From JAAURB01 sp049647265 (GTDB lineage: Bacteria > Cyanobacteriota > Cyanobacteriia > Cyanobacteriales > Microcoleaceae), in assembly GCA_049647265.1 (NCBI GenBank), contig JBARXJ010000045.1:51312-115311 (forward strand): DNA of 64,000 nucleotides. Reading direction: 5' to 3'. The notes under the pieces are model-generated. The model was not told the DNA's origin, searched no databases, and was given only the letters and a program-made list of their open reading frames with translations. Of this stretch, positions 26,553-35,425 are shown in pieces (position 1 is the stretch's first letter; each line of letters opens with the position of its first letter). A program made the translations under genes and the position numbers.

Positions 26553-28586
26553 TCAACTCAGGGCTAACAGCGTCGCAATTTCAGCAGGTGTTAAATTGGG
26601 ATTGGCTTGTTGCATCAATGCCACCACACCTGTCACATGAGGGGCAGCCATGGAAGTCCCACTAAACCCCGCGTAGCCATCATTGGGAGTGGTTGAGAGG
26701 ATTTCAACTCCAGGGGCAACCACATAGGGATAGGGGCCAGCAAAACGACCCGCCGGATTAGAAAACTCAGCAAAGAAACCGTTGCTATCAACCGCACCCA
26801 CTGCGATCGCGCTTCCATTGGTTGCCTGCAAAGCAGGTTCACTGGGGAAAGTCCCGCCTAAATCTCTCTCATTTCCCGCAGCAATGACAGCCACCACATT
26901 ATTGTCTGCCGCATAAGTTAAAGCAGCGTTTGTTAGGGGCAAATCCAACCAAGCAGAAGACCAAAACGGCATCCCCAGACTCATATTAATCACCGATGCA
27001 CCATTATCAACGGCGTAACGAATGCCCGACGCGATCGCTGCGTCTTGTTGTTCGGGGGTTTTATAGCTGCCCACATCACTAAACACACGAACAGGCATAA
27101 TCTCTGCATCGTAGGCAACCCCGCTGACTTCATAAGCGCCCCCAGTACGAGTTAAATCCACCCCATCCCTGGCTGCTGCAATAATGCCCGCTACATGGGT
27201 TCCGTGGCTATCAATATCGCTGGGATCGCTATCATTATCTTCAAAATCATACCCTTGGATATCATCCACATATCCATTCAGGTCATCATCAATCCCATTG
27301 TTGGGGACTTCATCAGCATTCAGCCAAATATTATTAATCAAATCAGGATGATTCACGTCTACCCCAGAATCAAGCACCGCAACCACGACTCCTTCTCCTG
27401 TAATGCCTTGATTCCAAACTTCTGGAACCTGAATTTGATTTAAACTCGTGGTATTGTTAAATCCTACCCCTGAGGTTAAATCCGGAACATCAACAAATCC
27501 TGTGGGTAGACCTTGAGCCGCCGCAACAGCACCCGAAGCATTGATTAAACCATAGCCCAAATTAACATCAAATCCCATACCCTCTGTGGCTGGATCATTT
27601 GTGGAGGTTGGTAGAGGAGGCGTAGGAGTGGTAGACAGCGTCAGATTGTAAGGCGTATCTCCTTCATATTGGAAGACGGCAACATAATAACTACCCGCAA
27701 TCAAATTTGCTGAAAGATTCTCCGGCGTGATACCTGAATTGGTGGAAGTTTGCAATATTTCTGTGTAGTTATATAACCCATCCCCGTTAATATCTCGAAT
27801 TACAGCCACATCGGCATCAGCGGTGAGTTGATCTAAACTTAAATTTAAGCTGCTATCTGCGGCCAAATCAAACCGATAAAAATCTATTGGGTCACCGTTA
27901 CTGACAATATCACTAAAGGTTTGTGGGGTTTCGAGTCCACCAATTAACCGCGCTGTGGGTAAGTTATTGCCGGCAAAATCAGGTAAAGCTGGAGCGCTCG
28001 GATTAGCGGTTAGAGATAATGTATAGTTAGTGGCTCCGCTCCATTGAGAGACGCGAACATAATAAAATCCAGGGCTAATATTGGTAATATTGATTTGTTC
28101 AGAATTAGTGAAGCTGTAAGAAGTGTCAATGATTTCGTTATATTCGACGAAGCCATTTTGATTAATATCTTGAATTAAAGATAGATCTGCGTCTCCGCCA
28201 ATTCCTTCTAGGGCAAGATTTAAATTACTAGGATTGTCGATATGAATCCGATAATAATCATACCAATCATTAAAATCAACATATTCTACCTGGGTTTGTG
28301 TGCCAGTTAAACTGCCTAAATCGCGAGCCGTGAATAAAGTATTTCCAGGTTCTATAGTAACTCCGGTGAGTGCATCTGTGGTTAGAAAAGGGAGGTTAGC
28401 AGCAACAACGATATCATCTATTGAGGAGAGTGGTTGGGTTGAGAGATGATTTAACTCAACTTCAGCGGTAGTTTCAGCAGAATATAAAGCAGGAATTTTA
28501 TCAACTGCACTGAGAGGATAATCCTCTACGAACAAAGAATTGTTTAAGTTGAATGGATGGGTAGCGTCTAAACTCGATTCAAACAT
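26553..28586 (-). CDS. subtilisin-like (S8) serine protease with two N-terminal PPC domains
   Basis: Protein of 677 residues. Residues 80-195 and 205-320 are two bacterial pre-peptidase (PPC) domains, each containing an EF-hand-like loop (D-I-N-Q-N-G at 140, D-I-N-G-D-G at 265, both with Glu at loop position 12). The catalytic domain (about 370-677) has Asp406 (V-L-D-S-G), His461 (H-G-T-H), Asn572 (A-G-N) and Ser645 (G-T-S-M-A-A-P-H), so it should be active. A calcium-type insert N-N-G-I-D-D-D-L-N-G-Y-V-D-D is present. There is no classical Sec signal at the N-terminus; export, if any, would need another route. PPC domains are usually C-terminal, so the order is unusual. Target proteins unknown. 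Confidence 0.92.
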   Translation of the reverse strand: MFESSLDATHPFNLNNSLFVEDYPLSAVDKIPALYSAETTAEVELNHLSTQPLSSIDDIVVAANLPFLTTDALTGVTIEPGNTLFTARDLGSLTGTQTQVEYVDFNDWYDYYRIHIDNPSNLNLALEGIGGDADLSLIQDINQNGFVEYNEIIDTSYSFTNSEQINITNISPGFYYVRVSQWSGATNYTLSLTANPSAPALPDFAGNNLPTARLIGGLETPQTFSDIVSNGDPIDFYRFDLAADSSLNLSLDQLTADADVAVIRDINGDGLYNYTEILQTSTNSGITPENLSANLIAGSYYVAVFQYEGDTPYNLTLSTTPTPPLPTSTNDPATEGMGFDVNLGYGLINASGAVAAAQGLPTGFVDVPDLTSGVGFNNTTSLNQIQVPEVWNQGITGEGVVVAVLDSGVDVNHPDLINNIWLNADEVPNNGIDDDLNGYVDDIQGYDFEDNDSDPSDIDSHGTHVAGIIAAARDGVDLTRTGGAYEVSGVAYDAEIMPVRVFSDVGSYKTPEQQDAAIASGIRYAVDNGASVINMSLGMPFWSSAWLDLPLTNAALTYAADNNVVAVIAAGNERDLGGTFPSEPALQATNGSAIAVGAVDSNGFFAEFSNPAGRFAGPYPYVVAPGVEILSTTPNDGYAGFSGTSMAAPHVTGVVALMQQANPNLTPAEIATLLALS

Positions 28587-29009
28587 GATGGCTCACCGAT
28601 TAATATCTCTAACGGGTTAAACAGTTGGGGGAGCGCTCACCGCTCGCTCTTATTTCTGATATATTTCGTTAGAACCGGAACTTATGTAGTTTTTTGAGAA
28701 TTTAAATCATATGTGGCGCTACGCACTCTTAAAATAGATCACTTGCCACTGATGACAATAATCCCTAGTTGCCTGTTAGTCTGCCATCCGGCTTTTTTGC
28801 CAACAAAACGGAGACTGACACTTTAGAACTTTACCAATGCTACCCCAACTCTACTTGCGGCTAATAAGGGAGTGAGCCGAGGCCATTCAACCACCCTGAC
28901 TCACAATTGTTAATTGAATAATGATTGATTTTTATAATACAATACACTTTCATGAGTTCCGAAGGTTCTATAACAGAACGTATCCCTCGCATTCTACCGT
29001 GCTTCGTTG
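28587..29009. other. 423-base gap upstream of the S8 protease gene
   Basis: No ORF of note. It is GC-richer in places than other gaps, with GAGCG-CTCAC-CGCTC (28631-28645) as a small hairpin that would lie in the protease mRNA leader. I compared the GCCACTG-containing stretch near 28743-28749 with a cobalamin riboswitch and did not accept it. No tRNA seen. Confidence 0.35.
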
Positions 29010-29330
29010 CTATTCTACCCACAGCAACTTAATTTTTTGAGTAAAGCCCCCCTTTGTCGCCCGTTTTTGATCCCGTTCTAACAAAATGGACTCTTGAGAA
29101 ATTCCTGCACTTTCAATCAGTGCGTCAATCACATCCAATAAATCAGCTAATTCACTGGTTAATTGTTCTGGCAAGGCAGTAGCCGCTTCGGTGGCTTCCT
29201 CGATTAATTTATCCCGTAAAGCTTGTTGATACTCTGCTTCAGATAACTGCACCGTATCATATTGGCTGCCAGATGCTGCAATTAGATCGGGAATTTGATC
29301 GCGAACTAATTTATTATACTCTTGACGCAC
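29010..29330 (-). CDS. MazG-like/phosphoribosyl-ATP pyrophosphohydrolase-type NTP pyrophosphatase
   Basis: Small all-alpha protein of 106 residues. It begins Y-N-K-L-V-R-D-Q-I-P-D-L-I and has the metal-binding pattern E-E-A-T-E-A...E-L-A-D-L-L-D-V-I-D-A-L of the MazG/HisE superfamily. The known role of the family is hydrolysis of nucleoside triphosphates to monophosphate and pyrophosphate; this stand-alone form is probably a house-cleaning enzyme rather than HisE, because no his gene is adjacent. It is divergent from the lipoprotein-like methyltransferase gene, with 58 bases between the starts. Confidence 0.85.
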   Translation of the reverse strand: MRQEYNKLVRDQIPDLIAASGSQYDTVQLSEAEYQQALRDKLIEEATEAATALPEQLTSELADLLDVIDALIESAGISQESILLERDQKRATKGGFTQKIKLLWVE

Positions 29331-29388
29331 AATATCATTCTCCTCTATAAATATCAGCTCAATGATTTTACTTCAGTTCTGAAACACG

Positions 29389-30147
29389 ATGAAAATTTGG
29401 TCTCGTTTGACTCTACTGTTGATGGCTGTTTGGCTTGGACTGAGCTTGAATGCTTGTAGCCTGCCATCATTCGATACTGTAACGGACTATGGTAGCGTTT
29501 ATCAACAGCGTCGTTTCCATCATCCAGACGGCATTGGTAAAGTCTATTTCGGACGTGAAATTGCGTCTGTGATGGGACATGAAGGAGCCGCTTGGTTAGA
29601 ACGTTCTCAACGTCGCGTTTCTGAACAGCCTCAACAAGCCATTACCGCTTTAAACCTAAAACCGACAGATATTGTGGCTGATATCGGCGCGGGGACGGGT
29701 TATTTTACCTTCCGTATGAGTCCATTATTACCCCAAGGTCAAGTTTTAGCGGTGGATGTGCAACCGGAGATGTTGGAGTTAATTGATTTTGTCAAAACCC
29801 AAGAAAACATCACCAATGTTCAAACGGTGCTGGCTGATGTAACTCATCCTCATTTACCACCTGAAACCGTAGATTTAGCTTTATTGGTTGATGCCTATCA
29901 TGAATTTGAATATCCTCAAGAAATGATGCAGGGAATTTGGCAAGGATTAAAACCAGGAGGACGGGTGGTGCTATTAGAATATCGCAAAGAAGATCCTCGG
30001 ATTATGATTAAAGGGTTACATAAAATGACAGAAAAACAAGTTCGTAAAGAATTAGAATCCGTTGGCTTTATCTGGCAAGAAACAAATGAAACCTTACCTC
30101 AACAGCATTTAGTCATTTTTCAAAAGCCCGCTGAGAATCTAACTTAA
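29389..30147 (+). CDS. class I methyltransferase with a lipoprotein-type signal peptide
   Basis: Protein of 252 residues. The N-terminus M-K-I-W-S-R-L-T-L-L-L-M-A-V-W is a signal peptide ending in a lipobox-like S-L-N-A-C (Cys23). The rest is a complete SAM-methyltransferase domain: V-A-D-I-G-A-G-T-G-Y-F (97-107), A-V-D-V-Q-P-E-M, L-A-L-L-V-D-A-Y-H-E-F and G-L-K-P-G-G-R-V-V-L-L-E-Y. A SAM-dependent enzyme outside the cytoplasm is unexpected, since SAM is cytosolic, so either the signal acts as an inner-membrane anchor or the domain has another use. Asn at the -2 position of the lipobox is not ideal. The PhnD-like lipoprotein gene follows 107 bases downstream on the same strand. Confidence 0.82.
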   Translation: MKIWSRLTLLLMAVWLGLSLNACSLPSFDTVTDYGSVYQQRRFHHPDGIGKVYFGREIASVMGHEGAAWLERSQRRVSEQPQQAITALNLKPTDIVADIGAGTGYFTFRMSPLLPQGQVLAVDVQPEMLELIDFVKTQENITNVQTVLADVTHPHLPPETVDLALLVDAYHEFEYPQEMMQGIWQGLKPGGRVVLLEYRKEDPRIMIKGLHKMTEKQVRKELESVGFIWQETNETLPQQHLVIFQKPAENLT

Positions 30148-30254
30148 GATTTTATGGCTGACTCTACTATAATTAGGGTGAGATCAAGCTATTTTGAAAA
30201 GCGGTATTACCGGGAAATTGAGTGACTAATGATTAGGTTTTATTGAAAAGATTG

Positions 30255-31181
30255 ATGAAAAATAGAATTTTAATCTCGGGATTTTTTTGGATTGGATTAC
30301 TTTTAACAGCTTGTTCGACTCCAACGGCTCAAACATCACCATCCTCTGAAGAAATACAGCATCAAAACCCGCCTTTAGTCATTGCAATTGTCTATGATAC
30401 TGATGCTAAAAAGCAACAACGTCAATCAGAAAAATTAGTCACTTATTTAGAATCTGAATTAGAAATTCCAGTTGAATATCGTCTGATTCCCAATTCAAAT
30501 GCTGCCATAACCGCTTTCAAACAAGCAGAGATAGAATTAGTTTGGTTAGACGGATTAAATGGGGTAAAAGCCCGTTCAAAAGTTCAGGGGGCGAGTGCAA
30601 TTGTACAGCGGGATATTGATGAACAATTCTATAGCCTGTTTATTGCTCATCAAAGTAGTGGGTTACCTCCTTTTAATGATCTTTTTGACTTAGAAAAACT
30701 CAAAGGAAAAACGATCATATTTGCCGGCCGATATTCAATTTCTGGCCGAATTATGCCTCAATATTTTCTACAACAAGCGGGAGTAAGTTTAGAAGATTTT
30801 GCTGGAAAACCTAACTTTTCTGTAACCCCAGAATATACAATTCAGCAAGTTGAAACAGGAAGTTATGATGTTGGAGTTGTGAATGAAACCCTCTGGCAAC
30901 AAAAAGTAGATACAAATACCATTAACTTAGAGCAAGTTTATGTCATTTGGCGAACCCCTGCCTATTCTAATTATCATTGGGTCATTCATCCGAATATTCA
31001 ACAAAAATATGGTCAAGAGATGACGCAAAAAATACAACAAGCTTTTTTTAATCTTGACCCTAGTATTCCCAGTGAAAAAGAAATTTTGGATTTATTTGAA
31101 ACCGGCAGATTTATTCCCACTAACAATCAAAACTATAATGCGATTGAAGAAATTAGCAAGCAATTAAATCTAATTCAATAA
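30255..31181 (+). CDS. PhnD-like substrate-binding lipoprotein (phosphate/phosphonate/selenate-type)
   Basis: Periplasmic binding protein of 308 residues with a lipoprotein signal peptide (lipobox L-L-T-A-C, Cys20). It has the PhnD-type two-lobe pattern: V-I-A-I-V-Y-D-T-D, a motif E-L-V-W-L-D-G-L-N-G, V-Q-R-D, L-K-G-K-T-I-I-F-A-G and S-I-S-G-R-I-M-P-Q-Y-F-L, the last resembling the putative selenate-binding subgroup. Known relatives feed ABC importers of phosphonate, phosphite or oxyanions. No ATPase or permease is adjacent, so it may deliver to a system elsewhere or act as a sensor. A TTG at 30243 is in frame, but ATG 30255 starts the signal peptide directly. Confidence 0.82.
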   Translation: MKNRILISGFFWIGLLLTACSTPTAQTSPSSEEIQHQNPPLVIAIVYDTDAKKQQRQSEKLVTYLESELEIPVEYRLIPNSNAAITAFKQAEIELVWLDGLNGVKARSKVQGASAIVQRDIDEQFYSLFIAHQSSGLPPFNDLFDLEKLKGKTIIFAGRYSISGRIMPQYFLQQAGVSLEDFAGKPNFSVTPEYTIQQVETGSYDVGVVNETLWQQKVDTNTINLEQVYVIWRTPAYSNYHWVIHPNIQQKYGQEMTQKIQQAFFNLDPSIPSEKEILDLFETGRFIPTNNQNYNAIEEISKQLNLIQ

Positions 31182-31206
31182 ATCATTAAACATTGCTTGT
31201 TTCCAT

Positions 31207-33387
31207 TTATTGGAGTTGTTGAATTTGATATTGAGTATCTTTATATCCTCCGGTTAATCCCTGTTCTAAATAAAGCTTTCCTGCTAAGCGAAAATCACTA
31301 ATTGCCCCTTGTTGATCGCCTAAAGCAGCCCGAACTTGACCGCGTCCATAATAGGCAGCAGCATAACTGGGTTTGAGGCGAATGGCCTGCACATAATCTG
31401 CGATCGCTTGATTATAATCTTCTAATTGAAAATAGGCAGCCGCTCGATTTCCATAGGCTTCGGCATCATTTGGATTTAAACTAATGGCTTCAGTATAGTC
31501 TTCAATTGCCGCTAAATAATTTTTCGCACCCGACTGTGCCATACCTCGATTACTATAAGCTTTATTATCATGATCATTTAAAGCAATGGCTTGACTACAA
31601 TCAGCGATCGCGTTTGGATATTCCTGTAAATTTAAATTCGCCACGCAGCGATTATTATAAGCAACAGCCGAAGGCTTTAATTCAATCGCTTGACTACAAT
31701 CTTCAACGGCTGCTTGATGTTGACTTAAATTAATATGAGTACTGCAACGATTCGCGTAAGCTTGACCGTTTTCAGGTTCTAATTCAAGCACTTTATTGTA
31801 GTCTAATAATGCCCCTTCATAATCTCCTAAATGAAACCGAGTTCTACCGCGATCGTAGTAAGCCCCTGCATCATTTGAATTGAGGCGAATAGCCTGGGTA
31901 TAATCGGCTAATCCGCCTTGTAAATCTCCGGCTTTAATTCGGGCTGTTCCTCGAGATCGATATGCAGTGGCTTGCTCATCATCGAGTTCAATCACGCGGC
32001 TATAATCTGCAATTGCGGCTTTAAAATTATCTTGTTCGTAGTAAACAACGCCTCGTTGATAATAAGCATCTACATCTGTTGGATCGAGTTCAATTACGCG
32101 GCTATAATCTTGAATTGCACCCGAGAAATCTTTCAAATCATATCGCGCCCATCCTCGATTAAAATAAGCGTTTTTATAATCTGGTGAAAGTTGAATCGCT
32201 TGATTATAATCATTCACCGCTTGCTGAGGACGACCTAAATCATAATAAGCATTGCCTCGATGGTTAAAGGCTTGTGCATTACTGGGATTAAAACGTACAG
32301 CTTTGGTTAGGGTTTTAACTGCCCCGGAAGGGTTTTCATTTTTGAGTTGTTCTACGCCTCGTCTGAGAGCCGCTTCCGCTTTTTCAGGAGTGGGACGATT
32401 TAAAGCTTCTAATAACCCCACTAAAACCAATAAACTAACACAGCTCACAACCGCAATTCCGATGACTTTACTGCCTTGATTGAAGTCAATTTTAGGAACA
32501 ACATTCTTTTGCTTTTTCGGTTTCTTTGGCTTTGAGGTCGTAGGAATGGTCAGTTGTTTTAAATCTGTTAAAACCTCTTGAGCGGATACATAGCGTTTAC
32601 CATAATAATGGTGTACCATCTTATCAATAATTTGACCCAATCCGACACTAACATTCGCTCGATGCCGCCAGCTTACTTCTCCTGTACTCGATAGACTCGG
32701 ATCTTGTAACTTGGGCAAATCAGAGGATTCTAACCCGGTCATTGCCTGAATGGCAACCATGCCAACCGCATACAGATCGCTACTAAATTGGGGATTACCT
32801 TGAAATTGTTCAATGGGCATATAAGAAGGGGTTCCTGTTGCAATCGTTCGCATGGATTGCCCATTACCATTCACCAATTGATTACTGACTTCTTTCACTG
32901 AACCAAAGTCAATTAAAACTAACTGTTGGTCTGATTTTCTCCGAACAATATTAGACGGGTTAACATCTCGGTGAATCACATTGTTTTCATGCACAAAGAC
33001 TAAAACTTCTAATATTTCAATTAAAAGTTGAACGACTCGCGCTTCATACCAAGGACTCCCTGGAATTAATTCTTTATTCAGAGGATGTCCTTCTATAAAT
33101 TCCTCCACTAAATAAAAGTTGTCATTTTCTTCAAAATATGCTAAAAGCATGGGTATCTGAGGATGTCGGCCCAGTTTTTCTAGAATCTCTGCTTCTTTTT
33201 CAAACAAACGTAAAGCTGTTTTGAGAACATGAGAGTTATTATTGGGGGGACGCAGTTGCTTAACCACACAATGGGGATGACCAGGACGGCGCATATCCGC
33301 AGCTAAATAGGTTTGTCCAAAGGCACCTGAACTGAGGATTTGAACAATACGATAGCGTCTATCTAAGAGTTGACCAATCATTTCCAT
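31207..33387 (-). CDS. Ser/Thr protein kinase with a membrane helix and 11 TPR repeats
   Basis: Hanks-type kinase of 726 residues. Kinase domain (about 10-280): glycine loop S-S-G-A-F-G-Q-T-Y, Lys43, catalytic H-R-D-V-N-P-S-N (Asp141), D-F-G-S-V-K-E (Asp160) and the activation region G-T-P-S-Y-M-P-I-E-Q. A basic lysine-rich stretch is followed by one transmembrane helix (V-I-G-I-A-V-V-S-C-V-S-L-L-V-L-V-G), then eleven TPR repeats to the C-terminus, presumably outside the cytoplasm. The layout suits a receptor kinase whose TPR array binds a protein or peptide; the ligand is unknown. A second ATG two codons in is the more usual start (M-I-G-Q-L-L-D-R-R-Y). Confidence 0.95.
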   Translation of the reverse strand: MEMIGQLLDRRYRIVQILSSGAFGQTYLAADMRRPGHPHCVVKQLRPPNNNSHVLKTALRLFEKEAEILEKLGRHPQIPMLLAYFEENDNFYLVEEFIEGHPLNKELIPGSPWYEARVVQLLIEILEVLVFVHENNVIHRDVNPSNIVRRKSDQQLVLIDFGSVKEVSNQLVNGNGQSMRTIATGTPSYMPIEQFQGNPQFSSDLYAVGMVAIQAMTGLESSDLPKLQDPSLSSTGEVSWRHRANVSVGLGQIIDKMVHHYYGKRYVSAQEVLTDLKQLTIPTTSKPKKPKKQKNVVPKIDFNQGSKVIGIAVVSCVSLLVLVGLLEALNRPTPEKAEAALRRGVEQLKNENPSGAVKTLTKAVRFNPSNAQAFNHRGNAYYDLGRPQQAVNDYNQAIQLSPDYKNAYFNRGWARYDLKDFSGAIQDYSRVIELDPTDVDAYYQRGVVYYEQDNFKAAIADYSRVIELDDEQATAYRSRGTARIKAGDLQGGLADYTQAIRLNSNDAGAYYDRGRTRFHLGDYEGALLDYNKVLELEPENGQAYANRCSTHINLSQHQAAVEDCSQAIELKPSAVAYNNRCVANLNLQEYPNAIADCSQAIALNDHDNKAYSNRGMAQSGAKNYLAAIEDYTEAISLNPNDAEAYGNRAAAYFQLEDYNQAIADYVQAIRLKPSYAAAYYGRGQVRAALGDQQGAISDFRLAGKLYLEQGLTGGYKDTQYQIQQLQ

Positions 33388-33813
33388 CTTTCAGGTTGAG
33401 AGGTAGAATAGTATCATTGTTGGGATTATGATTCCCCTTGCCACAACACAAGCAACATGAAGACTGTATGACTCTTTCAGTGCAACCCTTTATCACTGGA
33501 ACTACGGCGCGAGTCTTGAGTTGAGGTTTATGGGCTTAAGAGCATCTGCCGCCAAGCAAAACAGACCCGATTAAGGCTGTTGCTGGGCAAAGGCTAATTG
33601 AAGTTGATCACAGAGCCAGTAAGTTTATTGTGGCACAGAATGATCCTAGGCGCTGCATCTCTTACAGAATTGATCGCTTAAAAAATAAGTTTTCTCCATC
33701 ACCGGTTGATTATCTCTAAATAGCTGAAACAGACCCGACTAAAATAGGCTTAATTGAGCCAGCTATATTTATTTTAATCCATACTTGATTTTAACGAGTA
33801 TTTTATTACTCAG
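33388..33813. other. 426-base gap between the kinase genes
   Basis: No gene called. A minimum open frame of about 53 codons on the plus strand (33549-33719) reads D-P-I-K-A-V-A-G-Q-R-L-I-E-V-D-H but has no ATG and no family I recognise; it may be chance or a gene remnant. The gap carries the kinase promoter on the minus strand. No RNA gene seen. Confidence 0.3.
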
Positions 33814-35253
33814 TTAGACGGGGATTTCAATCACAAATTCTGTTCCCTGTCCCGGTTGAGAAAGACAATTAATTTTACCACCATGAGATTCTACAATAAT
33901 TTGATAACTGATGGAGAGTCCTAAACCCGTTCCTTGGCCAACCGGTTTTGTGGTGAAAAAAGGATCAAAAACTTTCTGACGATTTTCTTCACTCATCCCC
34001 AAACCATTATCAGAGATATGAATGGCTATCCATTGAGAATCTAATTGTTGGGTTTGAATAGTAATAGTCGGTTTTTCTTCTGCGAGTGGATGTTGATTAA
34101 ACTTCAATTTTAGTGCATCAATCCCATTATTGATAATATTCAGAATCACTTGATTGAGTAAGCGAGCATAACAATTAACTAAAGGTAAATCACTGTATTT
34201 TTTAACCACTTTTATCGGAACAGATGGATCGCTCAAGCGAGACTGCAAAATCATCAATGTACTGTCAATTCCGGCATGAATATCAACAGATTTTATTTCG
34301 GCTTCATCTAAACGGGAGAAAGTCCGTAGAGATTCAACAATTTTGCGAATACGATTTGTTCCGCCTTCCATAGAACCCAGTAATTGAAGCAAATCTACTT
34401 TAATATAACTGAAATCAATTTCTTCTGTATATTCTTTAATTTCATCAGGTATATCAGGCAAATATTTTTGAAAAAGCTGCACGAGTTTAAGTAAGTCTTG
34501 GGTATATTCTCTGGCATGATTTAAATTACCCGAAATAAAAGTAACAGGATTATTAATTTCATGAGCCACTCCAGCAACCATTTGTCCTAAACCTGACATT
34601 TTCTCTGCTTGAATCAGTTGCATTTGAGTCTTTTTTAACTGTTTAAGCGTATCTTCTAGATAAATATTTTGCTGTTTTAAGGCTTTTTCAGCAGCTAGAC
34701 GCTCAATTTCAGCCGCAGAGCGAGCAGCAAATATCTTAAGGATAGACTCTTGCTGTTCGTAACTATAGGATAAAGATTGAGTATGTAAACCTGCCAGATG
34801 ACCAATCGGTTTTCCTTTACTATTTATAATTGGAATTCCTAAATAACTTTCCGCTTCCATTGTGACTAAATCTTGATCTTTAGGAAATAATTGCTGGATA
34901 GAATTAGGATAAATCTGTAAGTTTTTTTCATACACAATGCCACAAGGTGTATCCGCTAAATCATATTCAAAATTAGGAGCAAAATCTTCTCCTGCCCACA
35001 TTGCTAAAACTTTCGCTCTAGGCTGTTCATCTTCAATAAATTCTGCAATAAATGCATACTGAATTTTTAAAACTTTAGCCAAATAACGAACACAAGCCCG
35101 AAAAAACTCTTCTCCTATTTTGGCGGCAATTCCTGCAACAATCAGCTTTGAGTTACTTTCCCAGTCAAAATCAATTATTTGACTCTCTGGCGCAGTATTA
35201 GAGATTTGTATAACAGTTTGATCGGATTGATTGTGATTAAAACAGTGAATCAT
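33814..35253 (-). CDS. GAF-domain sensor histidine kinase, soluble
   Basis: Two-component sensor of 479 residues without membrane helices. Residues 40-190 are a GAF-type sensor domain, 187-225 a coiled coil, then the phospho-acceptor box V-A-H-E-I-N-N-P (His231), a long DHp region, and the ATPase core with N-Q-V-I-L-N-I-I-N-N-G-I-D-A-L (N box), D-N-G-L-G-M (G1) and G-T-G-L-G-L-S (G2). It belongs to the HisKA_7TM/HWE-unrelated class of N-N-P kinases often seen in cyanobacteria. No bilin Cys is obvious, so it is not clearly a phytochrome. No response regulator is next to it. Confidence 0.93.
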   Translation of the reverse strand: MIHCFNHNQSDQTVIQISNTAPESQIIDFDWESNSKLIVAGIAAKIGEEFFRACVRYLAKVLKIQYAFIAEFIEDEQPRAKVLAMWAGEDFAPNFEYDLADTPCGIVYEKNLQIYPNSIQQLFPKDQDLVTMEAESYLGIPIINSKGKPIGHLAGLHTQSLSYSYEQQESILKIFAARSAAEIERLAAEKALKQQNIYLEDTLKQLKKTQMQLIQAEKMSGLGQMVAGVAHEINNPVTFISGNLNHAREYTQDLLKLVQLFQKYLPDIPDEIKEYTEEIDFSYIKVDLLQLLGSMEGGTNRIRKIVESLRTFSRLDEAEIKSVDIHAGIDSTLMILQSRLSDPSVPIKVVKKYSDLPLVNCYARLLNQVILNIINNGIDALKLKFNQHPLAEEKPTITIQTQQLDSQWIAIHISDNGLGMSEENRQKVFDPFFTTKPVGQGTGLGLSISYQIIVESHGGKINCLSQPGQGTEFVIEIPV

Positions 35254-35425
35254 TATATGAATTATTGATATTCTATTGATAGAATATTTGAATGTTTTCT
35301 GTATAAATTAAGATTCACCAACTCAGTCTTAAAAATTCATAGGTTTAAAAAAATTTACAATATAATACTTGTGTAAAAAAAATATCTCTGATGATTTATT
35401 AATCATTTAATCAAATTTGAAAAGC

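Noticed and set aside
28730..28840. Possible cobalamin riboswitch (GCCACTG and AGTCTGCC-type segments)
   Set aside because: The upstream core with the CCCGCAACTGT-type segment is missing, spacing is wrong and no B12-related gene follows.
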